A DNA stretch of 57,319 nt from SUG2458 sp051872335 (GCA_051872335.1 JBJEDT010000055.1:1-57319); one strand, 5' to 3'; counted from the first letter of the stretch, positions 8,480 through 17,995 are shown. Notes: generated by a model not told the origin, from the letters alone. A program made the numbers and translations.

Positions 8480-8519
8480 AAATAAAAATGGCAATTTTTT
8501 TGCAAACTTTGCCATTTTT
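8480..8519 (-). terminator. Terminator of spoIVB
   Basis: Stem AAAAATGGCAA/TTGCCATTTTT (8484-8494 with 8509-8519) followed on the minus strand by TTTTTATTTT, just after the spoIVB stop. Confidence 0.8.
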
Positions 8520-8536
8520 TTGTCAAATCATATGAT

Positions 8537-9529
8537 TTATATTAATTTCATTGCTTCGTTGTACATCCATTCCATGTAAACACCATAGCCATAATCGACA
8601 TTATCTGTAATTACATGAGTGACAGCACCAACTAACTTATTATTTTGAATAATTGGACTTCCTGACATGCCAGCTACAATACCACCGGTTTTGTCAATTA
8701 AATTACCATCTGTTACTTTAAACGTTATACCTTTTACATCAGTATAATTTTGTTTTTGTAAAGCAGTAATTTTGATATCAAATTTTTGAACTTTTAATCC
8801 ATTTACTACGGTCCAAATCTCTGCATTACCAAGTTTTACTTCATCATGATATGCCATTTCAATAGGTTTTAATGAAGTGTCAATGTTTTCATAATTTCCA
8901 TAAATACCTATTGAAGTATTTGTTAAAATATCACCTAAAGGTTTAATAGTTTTAAAATCAGCTAATTTTGAACCTGGATTACCATTTGTAGACTTATTTA
9001 TTCCAGTTACTTCAGTTAAATAGCTCATTCCACTTTTTACTTCAATCATTCTACCAGTATCATTATCAATAACTTCGTGACCTAATGCACCATATACTTT
9101 GTTTATTGGATCATAGAAAGAAACTGTTCCGATTCCTAACAATCTTTCTTTTATATAAAGTCCTGTTTTATATTGATTGTTTTGTAATATTAAATCTACA
9201 GTTCTATTTAAATAAACTTGATTACGCTTAATTGTTAAATTAATTTTTGGTTCAATCAATTCATTATTTGAAAAAACTGCTATAAGATCATTTAATGAAT
9301 TAACAGCTTTATTATTGGCTTTTATTATAATATCACCACGATTAATATCCGAATTTTTTGAAGGATTGTATATTGATCCATTTTCTAATCTTAAATCATA
9401 TGTGCCAGATACTATTAAACCATCGGTTTTAATCTCAATTCCTATATTTTGTCCACCAGGAATTAAATTGATACTTTTCGCAGATGCTAATAAAAAAGTA
9501 AATAATGGGAGAAAAAATATTTTTTTCAT
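8537..9529 (-). CDS. spoIVB: SpoIVB serine peptidase (SigK checkpoint)
   Basis: Forespore-secreted S55-family serine protease that in Bacillus triggers pro-SigK processing. Residues 1-18 form a signal/anchor sequence. Residues about 40-110 resemble a PDZ domain. The peptidase part has the His motif GALGHEVID and the nucleophile motif GMSGSPI (Ser in the last 50 residues). At 330 aa it is somewhat shorter than the about 425 aa Bacillus protein. An AAAGGAG site precedes the ATG. It lies between dxs and spo0A; recN, argR and the tlyA-like gene found here in Bacillus are missing. Whether a SigK pathway exists cannot be judged here. Confidence 0.92.
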   Translation of the reverse strand: MKKIFFLPLFTFLLASAKSINLIPGGQNIGIEIKTDGLIVSGTYDLRLENGSIYNPSKNSDINRGDIIIKANNKAVNSLNDLIAVFSNNELIEPKINLTIKRNQVYLNRTVDLILQNNQYKTGLYIKERLLGIGTVSFYDPINKVYGALGHEVIDNDTGRMIEVKSGMSYLTEVTGINKSTNGNPGSKLADFKTIKPLGDILTNTSIGIYGNYENIDTSLKPIEMAYHDEVKLGNAEIWTVVNGLKVQKFDIKITALQKQNYTDVKGITFKVTDGNLIDKTGGIVAGMSGSPIIQNNKLVGAVTHVITDNVDYGYGVYMEWMYNEAMKLI

Positions 9530-9590
9530 AATACTCCTTTCTCTAACATTATTTGCATTTATAAATTATATAAAATGTTAATTAATGGAA

Positions 9591-11405
9591 TTATTTTAAC
9601 AATGAAATAATATGTTTAATATTAATTTTCATTGAATTAAGTTGTTCATCAATTGTCGCGTGATCAACAAATTTATCATCAATACATTTAGTTATTAATT
9701 TTCCTTGATATTTAAATTTCATTAAAGTAGCACAAATTAAATTAACTAATCCATAACATGTTGAATATGGATTGTATATAATAATAGTTTCATACTTTAA
9801 GAGTGTTTTTATTAATTTTTCGTCAATTGGTTTAATAAATATTGCATTAATTAAAGTAACATTTAAATTATTTTTTTCAATGGCTTCTTTAATTTTTAAA
9901 ACAGCAGGTCCTAATGTAATAATACATTTATTGCTACCTTTCAATACAATTTCCCATTTACCTATTTCAAGTTTCTTATCTTCTATTGGTAATAATGGAT
10001 AAATCTCTTCACGAGGGTATTTAATTGCAAATACACCATCATAATTTAATGATAAATTTAATAAACTAGAAGCTTCGCTAGGAGTTGATGGCATAGATAC
10101 CACAATATTAGGAGTAGAAATTAATATTGCTTCATCATATATTCCTTGATGTGTAGAACCATCTTTTCCTACTAATCCACTTCTATCAATTAATAAAGTA
10201 GCTTTCAAATTCATACGGCATAAATCATGATTTAATTGATCCATTGCTCTTTGCAAAAATGTTGAATATATAAAAATAAGAGGATGTTTTCCATTAAGTG
10301 AAAGACCAGAAGCCAAAGTTAAAGCATGATCTTCTGCTATTCCAACATCGATACATCTATTTGGATACGTTGCAAAAACTTCTTGTAAATCTTGTCCTAT
10401 CATCATAGCTGGTGTTATTGTAACTAAAGAATCATTTTCACTCATTTTTGTAGCTGTAATATTAGAAAAAATTGTACTCCAGGTTTTACCTTTAATTTTT
10501 TCTAATACAGTTCCAGTTTCAACATTAAAAGGCTCAATTCCGTGATATAGACCATTAATATCTTCTTCAGCGTATTTATATCCTTTTCCCTTAATAGTTT
10601 TTACATGTATAACACAAGATTTACTTTTCTTATCAGCTAATTGAAAAGCATGTTCTAATTTTGAAAAATCATGACCATCAACAGGACCTATATATTCTAA
10701 TCCAAATGATTTAAATAAATTTTCATTATTATCTTCATGATTATTTTGATAATAATTCTTATAATACATATTTAAAACTTCATTTTTAGTAATTCTATCT
10801 TTTTTAGACTTATTTTTATTTTTTAAAAATAATGATAATGCACCAATACAAGGCGATATCGACATTTCATTGTCATTCAAAACAATAATAATTTTATGCT
10901 TTGAGCAACCTATATCATTTAAAGCTTCAAAGGATAAACCTGAGGATATAGAAGAATCTCCGACAAAGGCAATAATATTATAATTTTCTTTATTTAAATC
11001 ACGAGCAATAGCCATTCCATAAGCAGTACTTAATGATGTAGAACTATGACCAGCTTCTAAATAATCAAAGGGAGATTCTGATCGTTTTAAAAATCCAGAA
11101 ACATTACCTTTTGTTCTAATGTGAGAAATATCTCTACCTGTTAACATTTTATGAACATATGCTTGATGACCAACATCAAATAAAAGTTTATCTTTTGAAA
11201 TATCGTAGTGGCGATGAATAGCCATTATTAATTCAACACTACCTAAATTACTTGATAAATGACCTCCATTTAAAGAAACTGCTTTAATGATTTCATTACG
11301 AAAAGCTTCCGCATATAGTGGAAGTTCAATATCATTCACTGTTTTAATAAAATTAATATTATTAAAACTATTTAAATCGAAATTGAAATCATTTTGTTTT
11401 TTCAT
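9591..11405 (-). CDS. dxs: 1-deoxy-D-xylulose-5-phosphate synthase
   Basis: Thiamin-diphosphate enzyme joining pyruvate and glyceraldehyde 3-phosphate, first step of the MEP isoprenoid pathway. The 604-aa protein has the N-terminal TPP motif (GDSSISSG...LNDNEMSIS), the central pyrimidine-binding domain (GIAEDHALTLASG; DRSGLVGKDGSTHQG) and a C-terminal transketolase domain. It begins 4 bases after xseB. The order nusB-xseA-xseB-dxs follows Bacillus, but folD and ispA are absent from the cluster. Confidence 0.95.
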   Translation of the reverse strand: MKKQNDFNFDLNSFNNINFIKTVNDIELPLYAEAFRNEIIKAVSLNGGHLSSNLGSVELIMAIHRHYDISKDKLLFDVGHQAYVHKMLTGRDISHIRTKGNVSGFLKRSESPFDYLEAGHSSTSLSTAYGMAIARDLNKENYNIIAFVGDSSISSGLSFEALNDIGCSKHKIIIVLNDNEMSISPCIGALSLFLKNKNKSKKDRITKNEVLNMYYKNYYQNNHEDNNENLFKSFGLEYIGPVDGHDFSKLEHAFQLADKKSKSCVIHVKTIKGKGYKYAEEDINGLYHGIEPFNVETGTVLEKIKGKTWSTIFSNITATKMSENDSLVTITPAMMIGQDLQEVFATYPNRCIDVGIAEDHALTLASGLSLNGKHPLIFIYSTFLQRAMDQLNHDLCRMNLKATLLIDRSGLVGKDGSTHQGIYDEAILISTPNIVVSMPSTPSEASSLLNLSLNYDGVFAIKYPREEIYPLLPIEDKKLEIGKWEIVLKGSNKCIITLGPAVLKIKEAIEKNNLNVTLINAIFIKPIDEKLIKTLLKYETIIIYNPYSTCYGLVNLICATLMKFKYQGKLITKCIDDKFVDHATIDEQLNSMKINIKHIISLLK

Positions 11406-11408
11406 AAA

Positions 11409-11600
11409 TTAATTATCCTTAACAATATTAACAATCTTTTCTTCGGTTTCTTTTAATAATTCGTTAACTTCTTTAATAAGTTTACGTCCTTCTTCAAATA
11501 AAGACATACTTTCTTCTAAAGGCAAAGTATTGCTTTCTATTTTATTAACAATATCTTCTAATCTTTTCATTTTATAATCTAAAGAATCATTTTTCTCCAT
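11409..11600 (-). CDS. xseB: Exodeoxyribonuclease VII small subunit
   Basis: Small helical subunit of exonuclease VII. The 63-aa protein has the family pattern: a YKMKRLEDIVNKIESN start and a LPLEESMSLFEEGRKLI segment. The ATG lies inside the end of xseA, with GGAG 7 bases upstream, so the two subunits are translationally coupled. Confidence 0.92.
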   Translation of the reverse strand: MEKNDSLDYKMKRLEDIVNKIESNTLPLEESMSLFEEGRKLIKEVNELLKETEEKIVNIVKDN

Positions 11601-12804
11601 ATTTTAGCTCCTTTGATATAACGGATAAATTTATTGTACCATCTTTTAAAGTTGTTTTCATCACTTGGCCAACACTTATATCATTAATTGATGTTATGAC
11701 TTTACCTTCTTCATCCTGTAATAAACTATAACCTCTTTCTAAAACTTTTAAAGGAGATAAAGCGTTTAATTTATGTTCAAATATTGTAACTTTATTTCCT
11801 ATATTATTAATATATGAATTTATTGCATTATTAAGAAGTTTATCTAATTCGTTAATTTTATTCTTTCTTTCCTTGATTATATTTAAGCAACAAGTATTAA
11901 ATCTTACCTTCAAAAGTTCAAATTTATTTTGTAATTTAGTAAGTTTATTACTTAAAGCTAAACTAAGTCTTTTTTCATATTCATCTAAATAAAGAATAAT
12001 ATCATTTTGATCAATAGTAACTAATTCAGCTGCTCCCGTTGGAGTACTAGCACGAGCATCACATACAAAATCACATAATGTAAAATCAATCTCATGACCG
12101 ATTGCAGACACAGTAGGAATAGGGGATAAAGCAAGTTTTCTAATTAAATTTTCATCATTGAAAGCCCACAAATCTTCTACACTTCCACCACCACGAGCAA
12201 TTATTAATGTATCAAGATCATAATTATAAGCTTTATCAAGAGCTGAAATTAATTCTTTTGGTGCACCTACACCTTGAACAAGGGAAGGAAAAATAAATAT
12301 TCTAACACTTGGTAGTCTTCTTGTTATATTTTTAATTAAGTCTTCACAAGCAGCAGATGGATAACTTGTAACAATTCCTATTTTACGAGGCATTTTGTTT
12401 ATCAAACGTTTTTTAGAAACGTCAAATAAACCTTCTTTTTCTAATCTTTTCTTTAATATTTCTAACTGTAATAATAATTGACCTTCGCCATCATAAAAAA
12501 CATCATATACTCTTACTTGATAAGTACCTCTACCATTAAAAACAGTTAAAGAACCTAAGACAATAATTTGATCTCCATCTTTGGGTAATACTTTCAATTT
12601 ACTTAAATAATTTGAAAATAAAACTGCACTAATAGCTGATTCTTGATCTTTTAAAGTAAAATAAAAATTCCCATTTCCATATAATTTAGAATTAGAAACT
12701 TCACCACGTATGTACACATATTTTAATTGATTATCATTTTCGATTAAATTTTTAATAATATTATTAACTGTAGTAACAGAAAAAATATTTTTTTCTTCTA
12801 GCAT
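11587..12804 (-). CDS. xseA: Exodeoxyribonuclease VII large subunit
   Basis: Catalytic subunit that degrades single-stranded DNA from either end. It has an N-terminal OB-fold (residues 1-100, with VYIRGEVSN and FYFTLKDQES) and the ExoVII catalytic domain with GGGSVEDLWAFNDE and SAIGHEIDFTLCDFVCDARA. The C-terminal region is predicted coiled coil. 405 aa, slightly shorter than the usual 440-460. The start codon overlaps the last codons of nusB and the end overlaps xseB. Confidence 0.96.
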   Translation of the reverse strand: MLEEKNIFSVTTVNNIIKNLIENDNQLKYVYIRGEVSNSKLYGNGNFYFTLKDQESAISAVLFSNYLSKLKVLPKDGDQIIVLGSLTVFNGRGTYQVRVYDVFYDGEGQLLLQLEILKKRLEKEGLFDVSKKRLINKMPRKIGIVTSYPSAACEDLIKNITRRLPSVRIFIFPSLVQGVGAPKELISALDKAYNYDLDTLIIARGGGSVEDLWAFNDENLIRKLALSPIPTVSAIGHEIDFTLCDFVCDARASTPTGAAELVTIDQNDIILYLDEYEKRLSLALSNKLTKLQNKFELLKVRFNTCCLNIIKERKNKINELDKLLNNAINSYINNIGNKVTIFEHKLNALSPLKVLERGYSLLQDEEGKVITSINDISVGQVMKTTLKDGTINLSVISKELKYGEK

Positions 12805-13205
12805 AAGACGTTATCCAATAATGCATTAATAAATTTGTAATCATCGTTAATTAAATATTTCTTTGCTAAAACGACAGCAACATTAATAACGATTGCTTTG
12901 TCAACATTTCCAATATAAAAATAATGAGCAACACTCATAATTAAAATAGCTTGAGCTAATCTATTTAAGCGAACAAATGTCCAGTTTACTAATTTTGGTT
13001 CGATTCTTTTAATAATTTCATCACGGTAATTAATAGATTTAACGACAATTTCTTTTAAAAATAAGTCAATTTCTTCATAAGGTAAACCAGCCATATCTGA
13101 AATTACCTCCTTAATGTCATAGTCTAAATCCATACTATCATATGTTAGAGTATCATATATGATTGACATTGCTATTTCTTGATATTCGTTTCTACTATAT
13201 TCCAT
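12798..13205 (-). CDS. nusB: Transcription antitermination factor NusB
   Basis: All-helical RNA-binding factor that with NusE forms antitermination complexes on rRNA transcripts. The C-terminal half is typical: a W-x3-RL-x3-AILIMSV segment, then KAIVINVAVVLAKKYL and KFINALLDNVL. I chose the ATG at 13205, which has AAGGAG 8 bases upstream; an in-frame GTG at 13214 overlaps that ribosome site. 135 aa. First gene of the nusB-xseA-xseB-dxs operon, downstream of the Asp23-family gene as in Bacillus. Confidence 0.9.
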   Translation of the reverse strand: MEYSRNEYQEIAMSIIYDTLTYDSMDLDYDIKEVISDMAGLPYEEIDLFLKEIVVKSINYRDEIIKRIEPKLVNWTFVRLNRLAQAILIMSVAHYFYIGNVDKAIVINVAVVLAKKYLINDDYKFINALLDNVLC

Positions 13206-13311
13206 ATACTTCACTCCTTCAGCAATTAATAATATATCATTAATTACGCATTAAAACAAAGAAAATTTAATATTTTATATTAATTTATAAGTCAATAATG
13301 AAAATTTCTTT

Positions 13312-13341
13312 TTTGAAAGAAAAAATGCCAAATGGCATTTA
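13312..13341 (-). terminator. Terminator after the Asp23-family gene
   Basis: AAATGCCA (13323-13330) pairs with TGGCATTT (13333-13340); a T-rich run follows on the minus strand. The hairpin includes the stop codon of the gene. Confidence 0.7.
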
Positions 13342-13686
13342 TTCAACTCCTGTTACTTTAACATTGATATTAAATGGAACAAGTTCTGTCATTGAAGTAA
13401 TTGCATTAGCAACTTCTTCTTGAATTTTTAAACAAACTTGATTAACGTTAGCTTTTGAATTAATTACAACAGCTACATTTACATCAACGATACCATTTTT
13501 GATATCACATGTAACTGGATGATGTAAAAAGAATGCTCTTTGAGTTTTAGAATTTCTCTTGCCTGTGCTTACTGCAACACCTTCTACCTTATTTGAAGCT
13601 ATTGTTGCAATCTCATCAAAAACAATATGGGAGATACCCATTTTACCATTTTTTGAAAAGTTTTGAATAAATACATAATCAGCCAT
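13339..13686 (-). CDS. Asp23/Gls24-family envelope protein (YqhY-like)
   Basis: 115-aa Asp23 family member. The pattern GISHIVFDEIATIASNKVEGV, then VDVNVAVVINSKANV and a closing hydrophobic strand-rich segment is characteristic. In Firmicutes these proteins are envelope-stress or lipid-metabolism-linked; YqhY of Bacillus, encoded at the same place next to nusB, is tied to acetyl-CoA carboxylase regulation. accB and accC are not next to it here. AAGGAG precedes the ATG and a TATAAT -10 lies about 35 bases upstream. Confidence 0.85.
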   Translation of the reverse strand: MADYVFIQNFSKNGKMGISHIVFDEIATIASNKVEGVAVSTGKRNSKTQRAFFLHHPVTCDIKNGIVDVNVAVVINSKANVNQVCLKIQEEVANAITSMTELVPFNINVKVTGVE

Positions 13687-13793
13687 ACTTTACATCTCCT
13701 TTATAAGTACTTTTATTATACAATGTAAAAAACAAATTATTTGAATTATTTCATAAAATTGTATACAAATTGTTTTAATTATTATACTTATAT

Positions 13794-14144
13794 TTATATT
13801 TTAACAAATTTTATATTTTTTACACTATTTATTATTAATTTTTTTAAAAAAGATGAATCATCATTCATTTTTATAAAAATTTTTTCATCTTTTTTAAAAA
13901 TTACATCGTATTCATCCATAAATGGTGTTTTAAAAATAATTTTATCATCTAAAAATTTTAAATCCTTACTATTTCCATATTTAATCAAATCTTCTTTAAT
14001 ACTATTTAAAGTAAGATAACCAAAAATCTGATTATATTGCGTTTCATAAAATTGATCACTTGTTAATGATGTTAATAATCTAATTAAATTCTCATTTATT
14101 ACATCTTTAAATTCATCTTTTACAATAAATAATTGATATTGCAT
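13794..14144 (-). CDS. Small protein, possible SirA (sporulation inhibitor of replication)
   Basis: 116-aa soluble protein with AGGAGA six bases before the ATG. I cannot assign it firmly. Two things point to SirA, the Spo0A-induced protein that binds DnaA domain I and stops replication starts. First, the N-terminus YQLFIVKDEF has the same pattern as the SirA start (aromatic, hydrophobic, then K-[ED]-E-F), and the spacing of later hydrophobic blocks, including a near-terminal segment with LKKLIINSVKNIKFVKI, is similar. Second, it lies beside tkt, as sirA (yneE) does in Bacillus. It is shorter than Bacillus SirA (about 148 aa). A Spo0A-box-like sequence lies upstream at 14189-14195. An opposing open frame on the plus strand lacks a ribosome site and was rejected. 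Confidence 0.55.
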   Translation of the reverse strand: MQYQLFIVKDEFKDVINENLIRLLTSLTSDQFYETQYNQIFGYLTLNSIKEDLIKYGNSKDLKFLDDKIIFKTPFMDEYDVIFKKDEKIFIKMNDDSSFLKKLIINSVKNIKFVKI

Positions 14145-14163
14145 TTATGTCTCCTAATACTAT

Positions 14164-14195
14164 GTTTACACGTTTACAATAAAGAAAATGTCAAA
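14164..14195 (-). promoter_or_regulatory. Regulatory spacer of the SirA-like gene
   Basis: Two direct copies of TGTAAAC on the minus strand (14164-14170 and 14172-14178, 8-base period) lie upstream of the ribosome site. Before them TTTGACA (14189-14195) is at once a consensus -35 TTGACA and a six-of-seven match to the Spo0A box TTCGACA. No good -10 stands out. Confidence 0.35.
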
Positions 14196-14226
14196 AAAAA
14201 ACTTCTAAAGAATACTTTAGAAGTTT
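14186..14226 (-). terminator. Terminator of tkt
   Basis: AAACTTCTAAAG (14199-14210) pairs with CTTTAGAAGTTT (14215-14226), a 12-bp stem followed on the minus strand by a run of T. Confidence 0.9.
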
Positions 14227-14232
14227 AATTAC

Positions 14233-16203
14233 TTATTTAAGACTTTTTTTAACAAATTTAACTAAATCTTTTTCAGTAAAGTTAAATTTTTTAATAACAT
14301 CATTTGCAGGAGCAGATGCACCAAAAGTATCTAGTCCCATTACATTTTTAGCATATTTATGCCAACCAAATGAAGAGAGCATTTCGCAAGCGATACGTTT
14401 TTCATATGGAACACCAAATACTTTTTCTTGATAGCCCTTCTTTTGTTCATCAAATAATTCAGTTGAAGGCATAGAAACGACTCGTACATTAATTCCTTCT
14501 TCGCTTAATAATGCCTGTGCTTTTAAAGCAAGAGATACTTCACTTCCAGTAGCAATGATTGTACCATTTAATTCAGCACCACGTTTTTCTTTGCCCACTA
14601 CATAACCACCATGTGTTACACCATCATAACTTGTTGTTTCTAATTTAGGTAAACCTTGTCTTGATAATGCAATACATGTTGGAGTCTCTGAACTTAGTAA
14701 AGCTAATTTCCAAGCTGCAGCAGTTTCAACAGCATCACAAGGACGGAATACGTTAACGTTTGGCATACTTCTTAAAGCAGCTAATTGTTCAATTGGTTGA
14801 TGTGTAGGACCATCTTCACCTACTGCAATAGAATCATGTGATAATAAGTAAATTGCAGGTAATTTGGATAAAGCAGCCATACGTATTGCAGCTTTCATAT
14901 AATCAGAGAAAATCATGAACGAACCAACATAAGTTCTTAATCCACCATGCAATAACATGCCATTTTGAGCAGAAGCCATAGCAAATTCACGAATACCAAA
15001 ATTGATATTTCTTCCACCTCTACATGTTGGAGAGAAGTCTTTTTCATCTTTAATCATTGTCATAACTGATTTAGCAACATCTGCTGAACCACCTATTAAA
15101 TTAAAGACATCTTTATGTAAAACATTTAAAACTGCTTGTGATGTATTTCTTGTAGAATCTTTAAATCCTTTTTCAAATGTTGGAAGTTCACTAATATATA
15201 AAGAAACATCATTTTGTTCAACTGAAACAAATTTTTTATAATCTTCTAAATGATCTGCTTTATAATTTTGTAATTCTGTTTGATATTCTTGATATGCTTG
15301 TTGACCACGAGCAATAAATGTTTCTTTGAATGTTTTATAAACTGATTCAGGAATTGTGAAATCAGGAAAATCAAATCCATAGGATAATTTTGCATTCTTA
15401 CCATCTTCTTCACCTAATGGAGCACCATGAGTTTTAGAAAGACCTTGGTTTTTAGATCCAAAACCAATAATTGTATGAACAATAATTAATGTAGGTTTTT
15501 CCTTGCTTTTCTTTGCTTTTTTCAAAGCTTTATCAATAGCTTTTATATCATTACCATCTTTAACTTCTAAAACATCCCATTCAGAAGCTAAAAATCTTTC
15601 TTTAACATTTTCTGAGAAGGATAAATCAAGTGAGCCATCAAGAGTGACTGCATTGCTATCATACATTAAAATTAATTTATTTAATTTTTGATGACCAGCT
15701 AAAGAAATTGCTTCTTGAGAAAGACCTTCTTGTAAACAACCATCTCCACATAAAACATAAGTATAATGATTACACAATCTACTACCTTCTTCATATAGTG
15801 AAGCAACTGCTTGTTCAGCCATTGCCATACCTACAGCTTGAGCAATACCTTGACCTAATGGACCAGAAGTTGCATCTACACCTTTTGTATGTTTAAATTC
15901 AGGATGACCAGGAGTTAATGAGTTGATTTGTCTAAATTTTTTTAAATCATCAACAGTTAATCCATAGCCACATAAATGTAACATAGTATAAAGTAAACTA
16001 CTTACATGTCCTGCACTTAATACAAAACGATCTCGATTTATCCATTCTGGATGATCTGGATCACTTATTAAATGGTTTTTAAATAATGTATATAATATTG
16101 GAGCACTACCTAGTGCCATACCTGGATGTCCTGATTTTGCCTTATTAATAACGTCAATTACAGTTGAACGTATACAAGCAACATTTAATTCATCTTGATT
16201 CAT
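14233..16203 (-). CDS. tkt: Transketolase
   Basis: Thiamin-diphosphate enzyme of the pentose phosphate pathway. The 656-aa protein shows the N-terminal signature (RSTVIDVINKAKSGHPGMAL), the TPP site GDGCLQEG, and the central motif with EDGPTHQPIEQLAALR. Full length for the family. GGGGGT precedes the ATG. It is a single-gene unit with its own terminator; the SirA-like gene lies downstream. Confidence 0.96.
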   Translation of the reverse strand: MNQDELNVACIRSTVIDVINKAKSGHPGMALGSAPILYTLFKNHLISDPDHPEWINRDRFVLSAGHVSSLLYTMLHLCGYGLTVDDLKKFRQINSLTPGHPEFKHTKGVDATSGPLGQGIAQAVGMAMAEQAVASLYEEGSRLCNHYTYVLCGDGCLQEGLSQEAISLAGHQKLNKLILMYDSNAVTLDGSLDLSFSENVKERFLASEWDVLEVKDGNDIKAIDKALKKAKKSKEKPTLIIVHTIIGFGSKNQGLSKTHGAPLGEEDGKNAKLSYGFDFPDFTIPESVYKTFKETFIARGQQAYQEYQTELQNYKADHLEDYKKFVSVEQNDVSLYISELPTFEKGFKDSTRNTSQAVLNVLHKDVFNLIGGSADVAKSVMTMIKDEKDFSPTCRGGRNINFGIREFAMASAQNGMLLHGGLRTYVGSFMIFSDYMKAAIRMAALSKLPAIYLLSHDSIAVGEDGPTHQPIEQLAALRSMPNVNVFRPCDAVETAAAWKLALLSSETPTCIALSRQGLPKLETTSYDGVTHGGYVVGKEKRGAELNGTIIATGSEVSLALKAQALLSEEGINVRVVSMPSTELFDEQKKGYQEKVFGVPYEKRIACEMLSSFGWHKYAKNVMGLDTFGASAPANDVIKKFNFTEKDLVKFVKKSLK

Positions 16204-16258
16204 AATTTACCCCCTAAATTTTATTAAATCTATCATATTTATAATATACTTTTATATT

Positions 16259-17995
16259 CTATTTTTCAAACTCTGTAATAGCAATTCCTAAATCTTTAAG
16301 TTGTTGCTCATCAACAGTTCCTGGAGCTTGTGTCATTGGACAAACTGCACTTAAATTCTTTGGGAATGCAATAACATCACGAATGTTATCTGTACCAGCT
16401 AAAATCATTACTAATCTATCTAAGCCAAAAGCCATACCTCCATGTGGTGGAGTTCCATATTTGAAAGCATCAATGAAGAAGCCGAATTTTCTTTGAATAT
16501 CTTCTTTAGAAAATCCTAAAACTTCAAATATTTTTTGTTGAACAGCGCGATCGTAAATTCTTAATGATCCACCACCTGCTTCATATCCATTAATAACAAT
16601 ATCATAAGCTTGAGCATAAACCTTTGATGGATCTTCATCTAACAAATGCAAATCTTCATCACAAGGTCTAGTAAATGGATGATGAGCAGAAACATAACGT
16701 TGTTGTTCTTCGCTATATTCAAACATTGGCCAATGAACAACCCATAGTAAATCATATGTATCTGGTTTAATTAAATTTAATTTCTTTGCATAGAATGATC
16801 TAATTGCTCCTAAACCAAAACAACAATGATGTTGCGATTCACTTGCAGCAATAATAACTAAATCGTTATTTTTTAGAATTAATGTACTCATTAAAGAAGA
16901 TTGTTCTTCTTCACTCATAAATTTCAAGAATGAGCCTTCTAATTTACCTTCAACTACTTTTAATGTAGTTAAACCTTTTAAACCAAATTTTTTAGCTAAA
17001 TCTACTAATTCATCAATATTTTTTCTTGATGTTTTATCTGCTATATCATTTACTACAATACCTTTAACATATTTAACTTTGAATCCTTCAAAAGTTGTAT
17101 TTTTAAATACTTCTTTTAAATCTTGAAGTTTTAAATCAAAACGTGTATCAGGTTTATCTGAACCATATATTTCAACCGCATCATTATATTCCATTCTTCT
17201 TAATGGTAATTCAATTTCAATACCTCTAGTTTTTCTAAAAATATTTTGAATTAAACCTTCCATTAATGTTAAAAATTGGTTTTGATCTAAAAATGAAGTT
17301 TCAATATCTATTTGAGTAAAGTCAGGTTGTCTATCTGCTCTTAAATCTTCATCTCTAAAGCATCTAGCAATTTGATAATATCTTTCCAATCCACCAACCA
17401 TCAATAATTGTTTTGAAATTTGAGGTGATTGAGGTAATGCATAAAAATGTCCTTTATGAATACGTGATGGAACTAAATAATCACGAGCACCTTCAGGAGT
17501 AGATAACGTTAAAATTGGAGTCTCGACTTCAATAAAATCATTTTGATCTAAATACTCATGTACTGCTTGAGCAATTTTATGTCTAATAATTAGATTTCTT
17601 TGTAAACAAGGTCTACGTAAATCTAAATATCTATATTTAAGTCTTGTATCCTCTAAAGCATCAGTATCATCTGCAATAATTAAAGGAGTTGTATCAGCAG
17701 TATTTACAATAATAACTTCTTCAGCAATAACTTCAATTTCACCAGTAGGAAGATTTTTATTTGGAACTTCTTTAGCAACTACTGTACCTTTTACTTGTAA
17801 GACATATTCATTTCTTACTGTATCAATATTAATCTTTGTAGGATCAACATTTACTTGAACGATTCCACTTCTATCACGTAAATCTATGAAAACGATAGAT
17901 CCTAAATTTCTTCTTTTACTAACCCAACCAACTAATGTTACCTTTTCACCAACATTAGAAAGTCTTAGTGTACCATTATAATGCGTTCTTTCCAT
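16259..17995 (-). CDS. aspS: Aspartyl-tRNA synthetase
   Basis: Class IIb synthetase of the bacterial type. The N-terminal OB-fold binds the anticodon (MERTHYNGTLRLSNVGEKVT), then motif 2 (IARCFRDEDLRADRQPDFTQ) and motif 3 (GGMAFGLDRLVMILAG), with the GAD insertion between. 578 aa, close to the usual 590. It starts 11 bases after hisS and has no promoter of its own, so it depends on the upstream T-box. Whether it also charges tRNA-Asn cannot be judged from this window. Confidence 0.96.
   Translation of the reverse strand: MERTHYNGTLRLSNVGEKVTLVGWVSKRRNLGSIVFIDLRDRSGIVQVNVDPTKINIDTVRNEYVLQVKGTVVAKEVPNKNLPTGEIEVIAEEVIIVNTADTTPLIIADDTDALEDTRLKYRYLDLRRPCLQRNLIIRHKIAQAVHEYLDQNDFIEVETPILTLSTPEGARDYLVPSRIHKGHFYALPQSPQISKQLLMVGGLERYYQIARCFRDEDLRADRQPDFTQIDIETSFLDQNQFLTLMEGLIQNIFRKTRGIEIELPLRRMEYNDAVEIYGSDKPDTRFDLKLQDLKEVFKNTTFEGFKVKYVKGIVVNDIADKTSRKNIDELVDLAKKFGLKGLTTLKVVEGKLEGSFLKFMSEEEQSSLMSTLILKNNDLVIIAASESQHHCCFGLGAIRSFYAKKLNLIKPDTYDLLWVVHWPMFEYSEEQQRYVSAHHPFTRPCDEDLHLLDEDPSKVYAQAYDIVINGYEAGGGSLRIYDRAVQQKIFEVLGFSKEDIQRKFGFFIDAFKYGTPPHGGMAFGLDRLVMILAGTDNIRDVIAFPKNLSAVCPMTQAPGTVDEQQLKDLGIAITEFEK

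Noticed and set aside
13741..14019. Plus-strand frame of 92 aa in the region of the SirA-like gene
   Set aside because: No ribosome site, Phe/Ile/Lys-rich as expected of AT-rich antisense; the minus-strand frame has AGGAGA and matching context.
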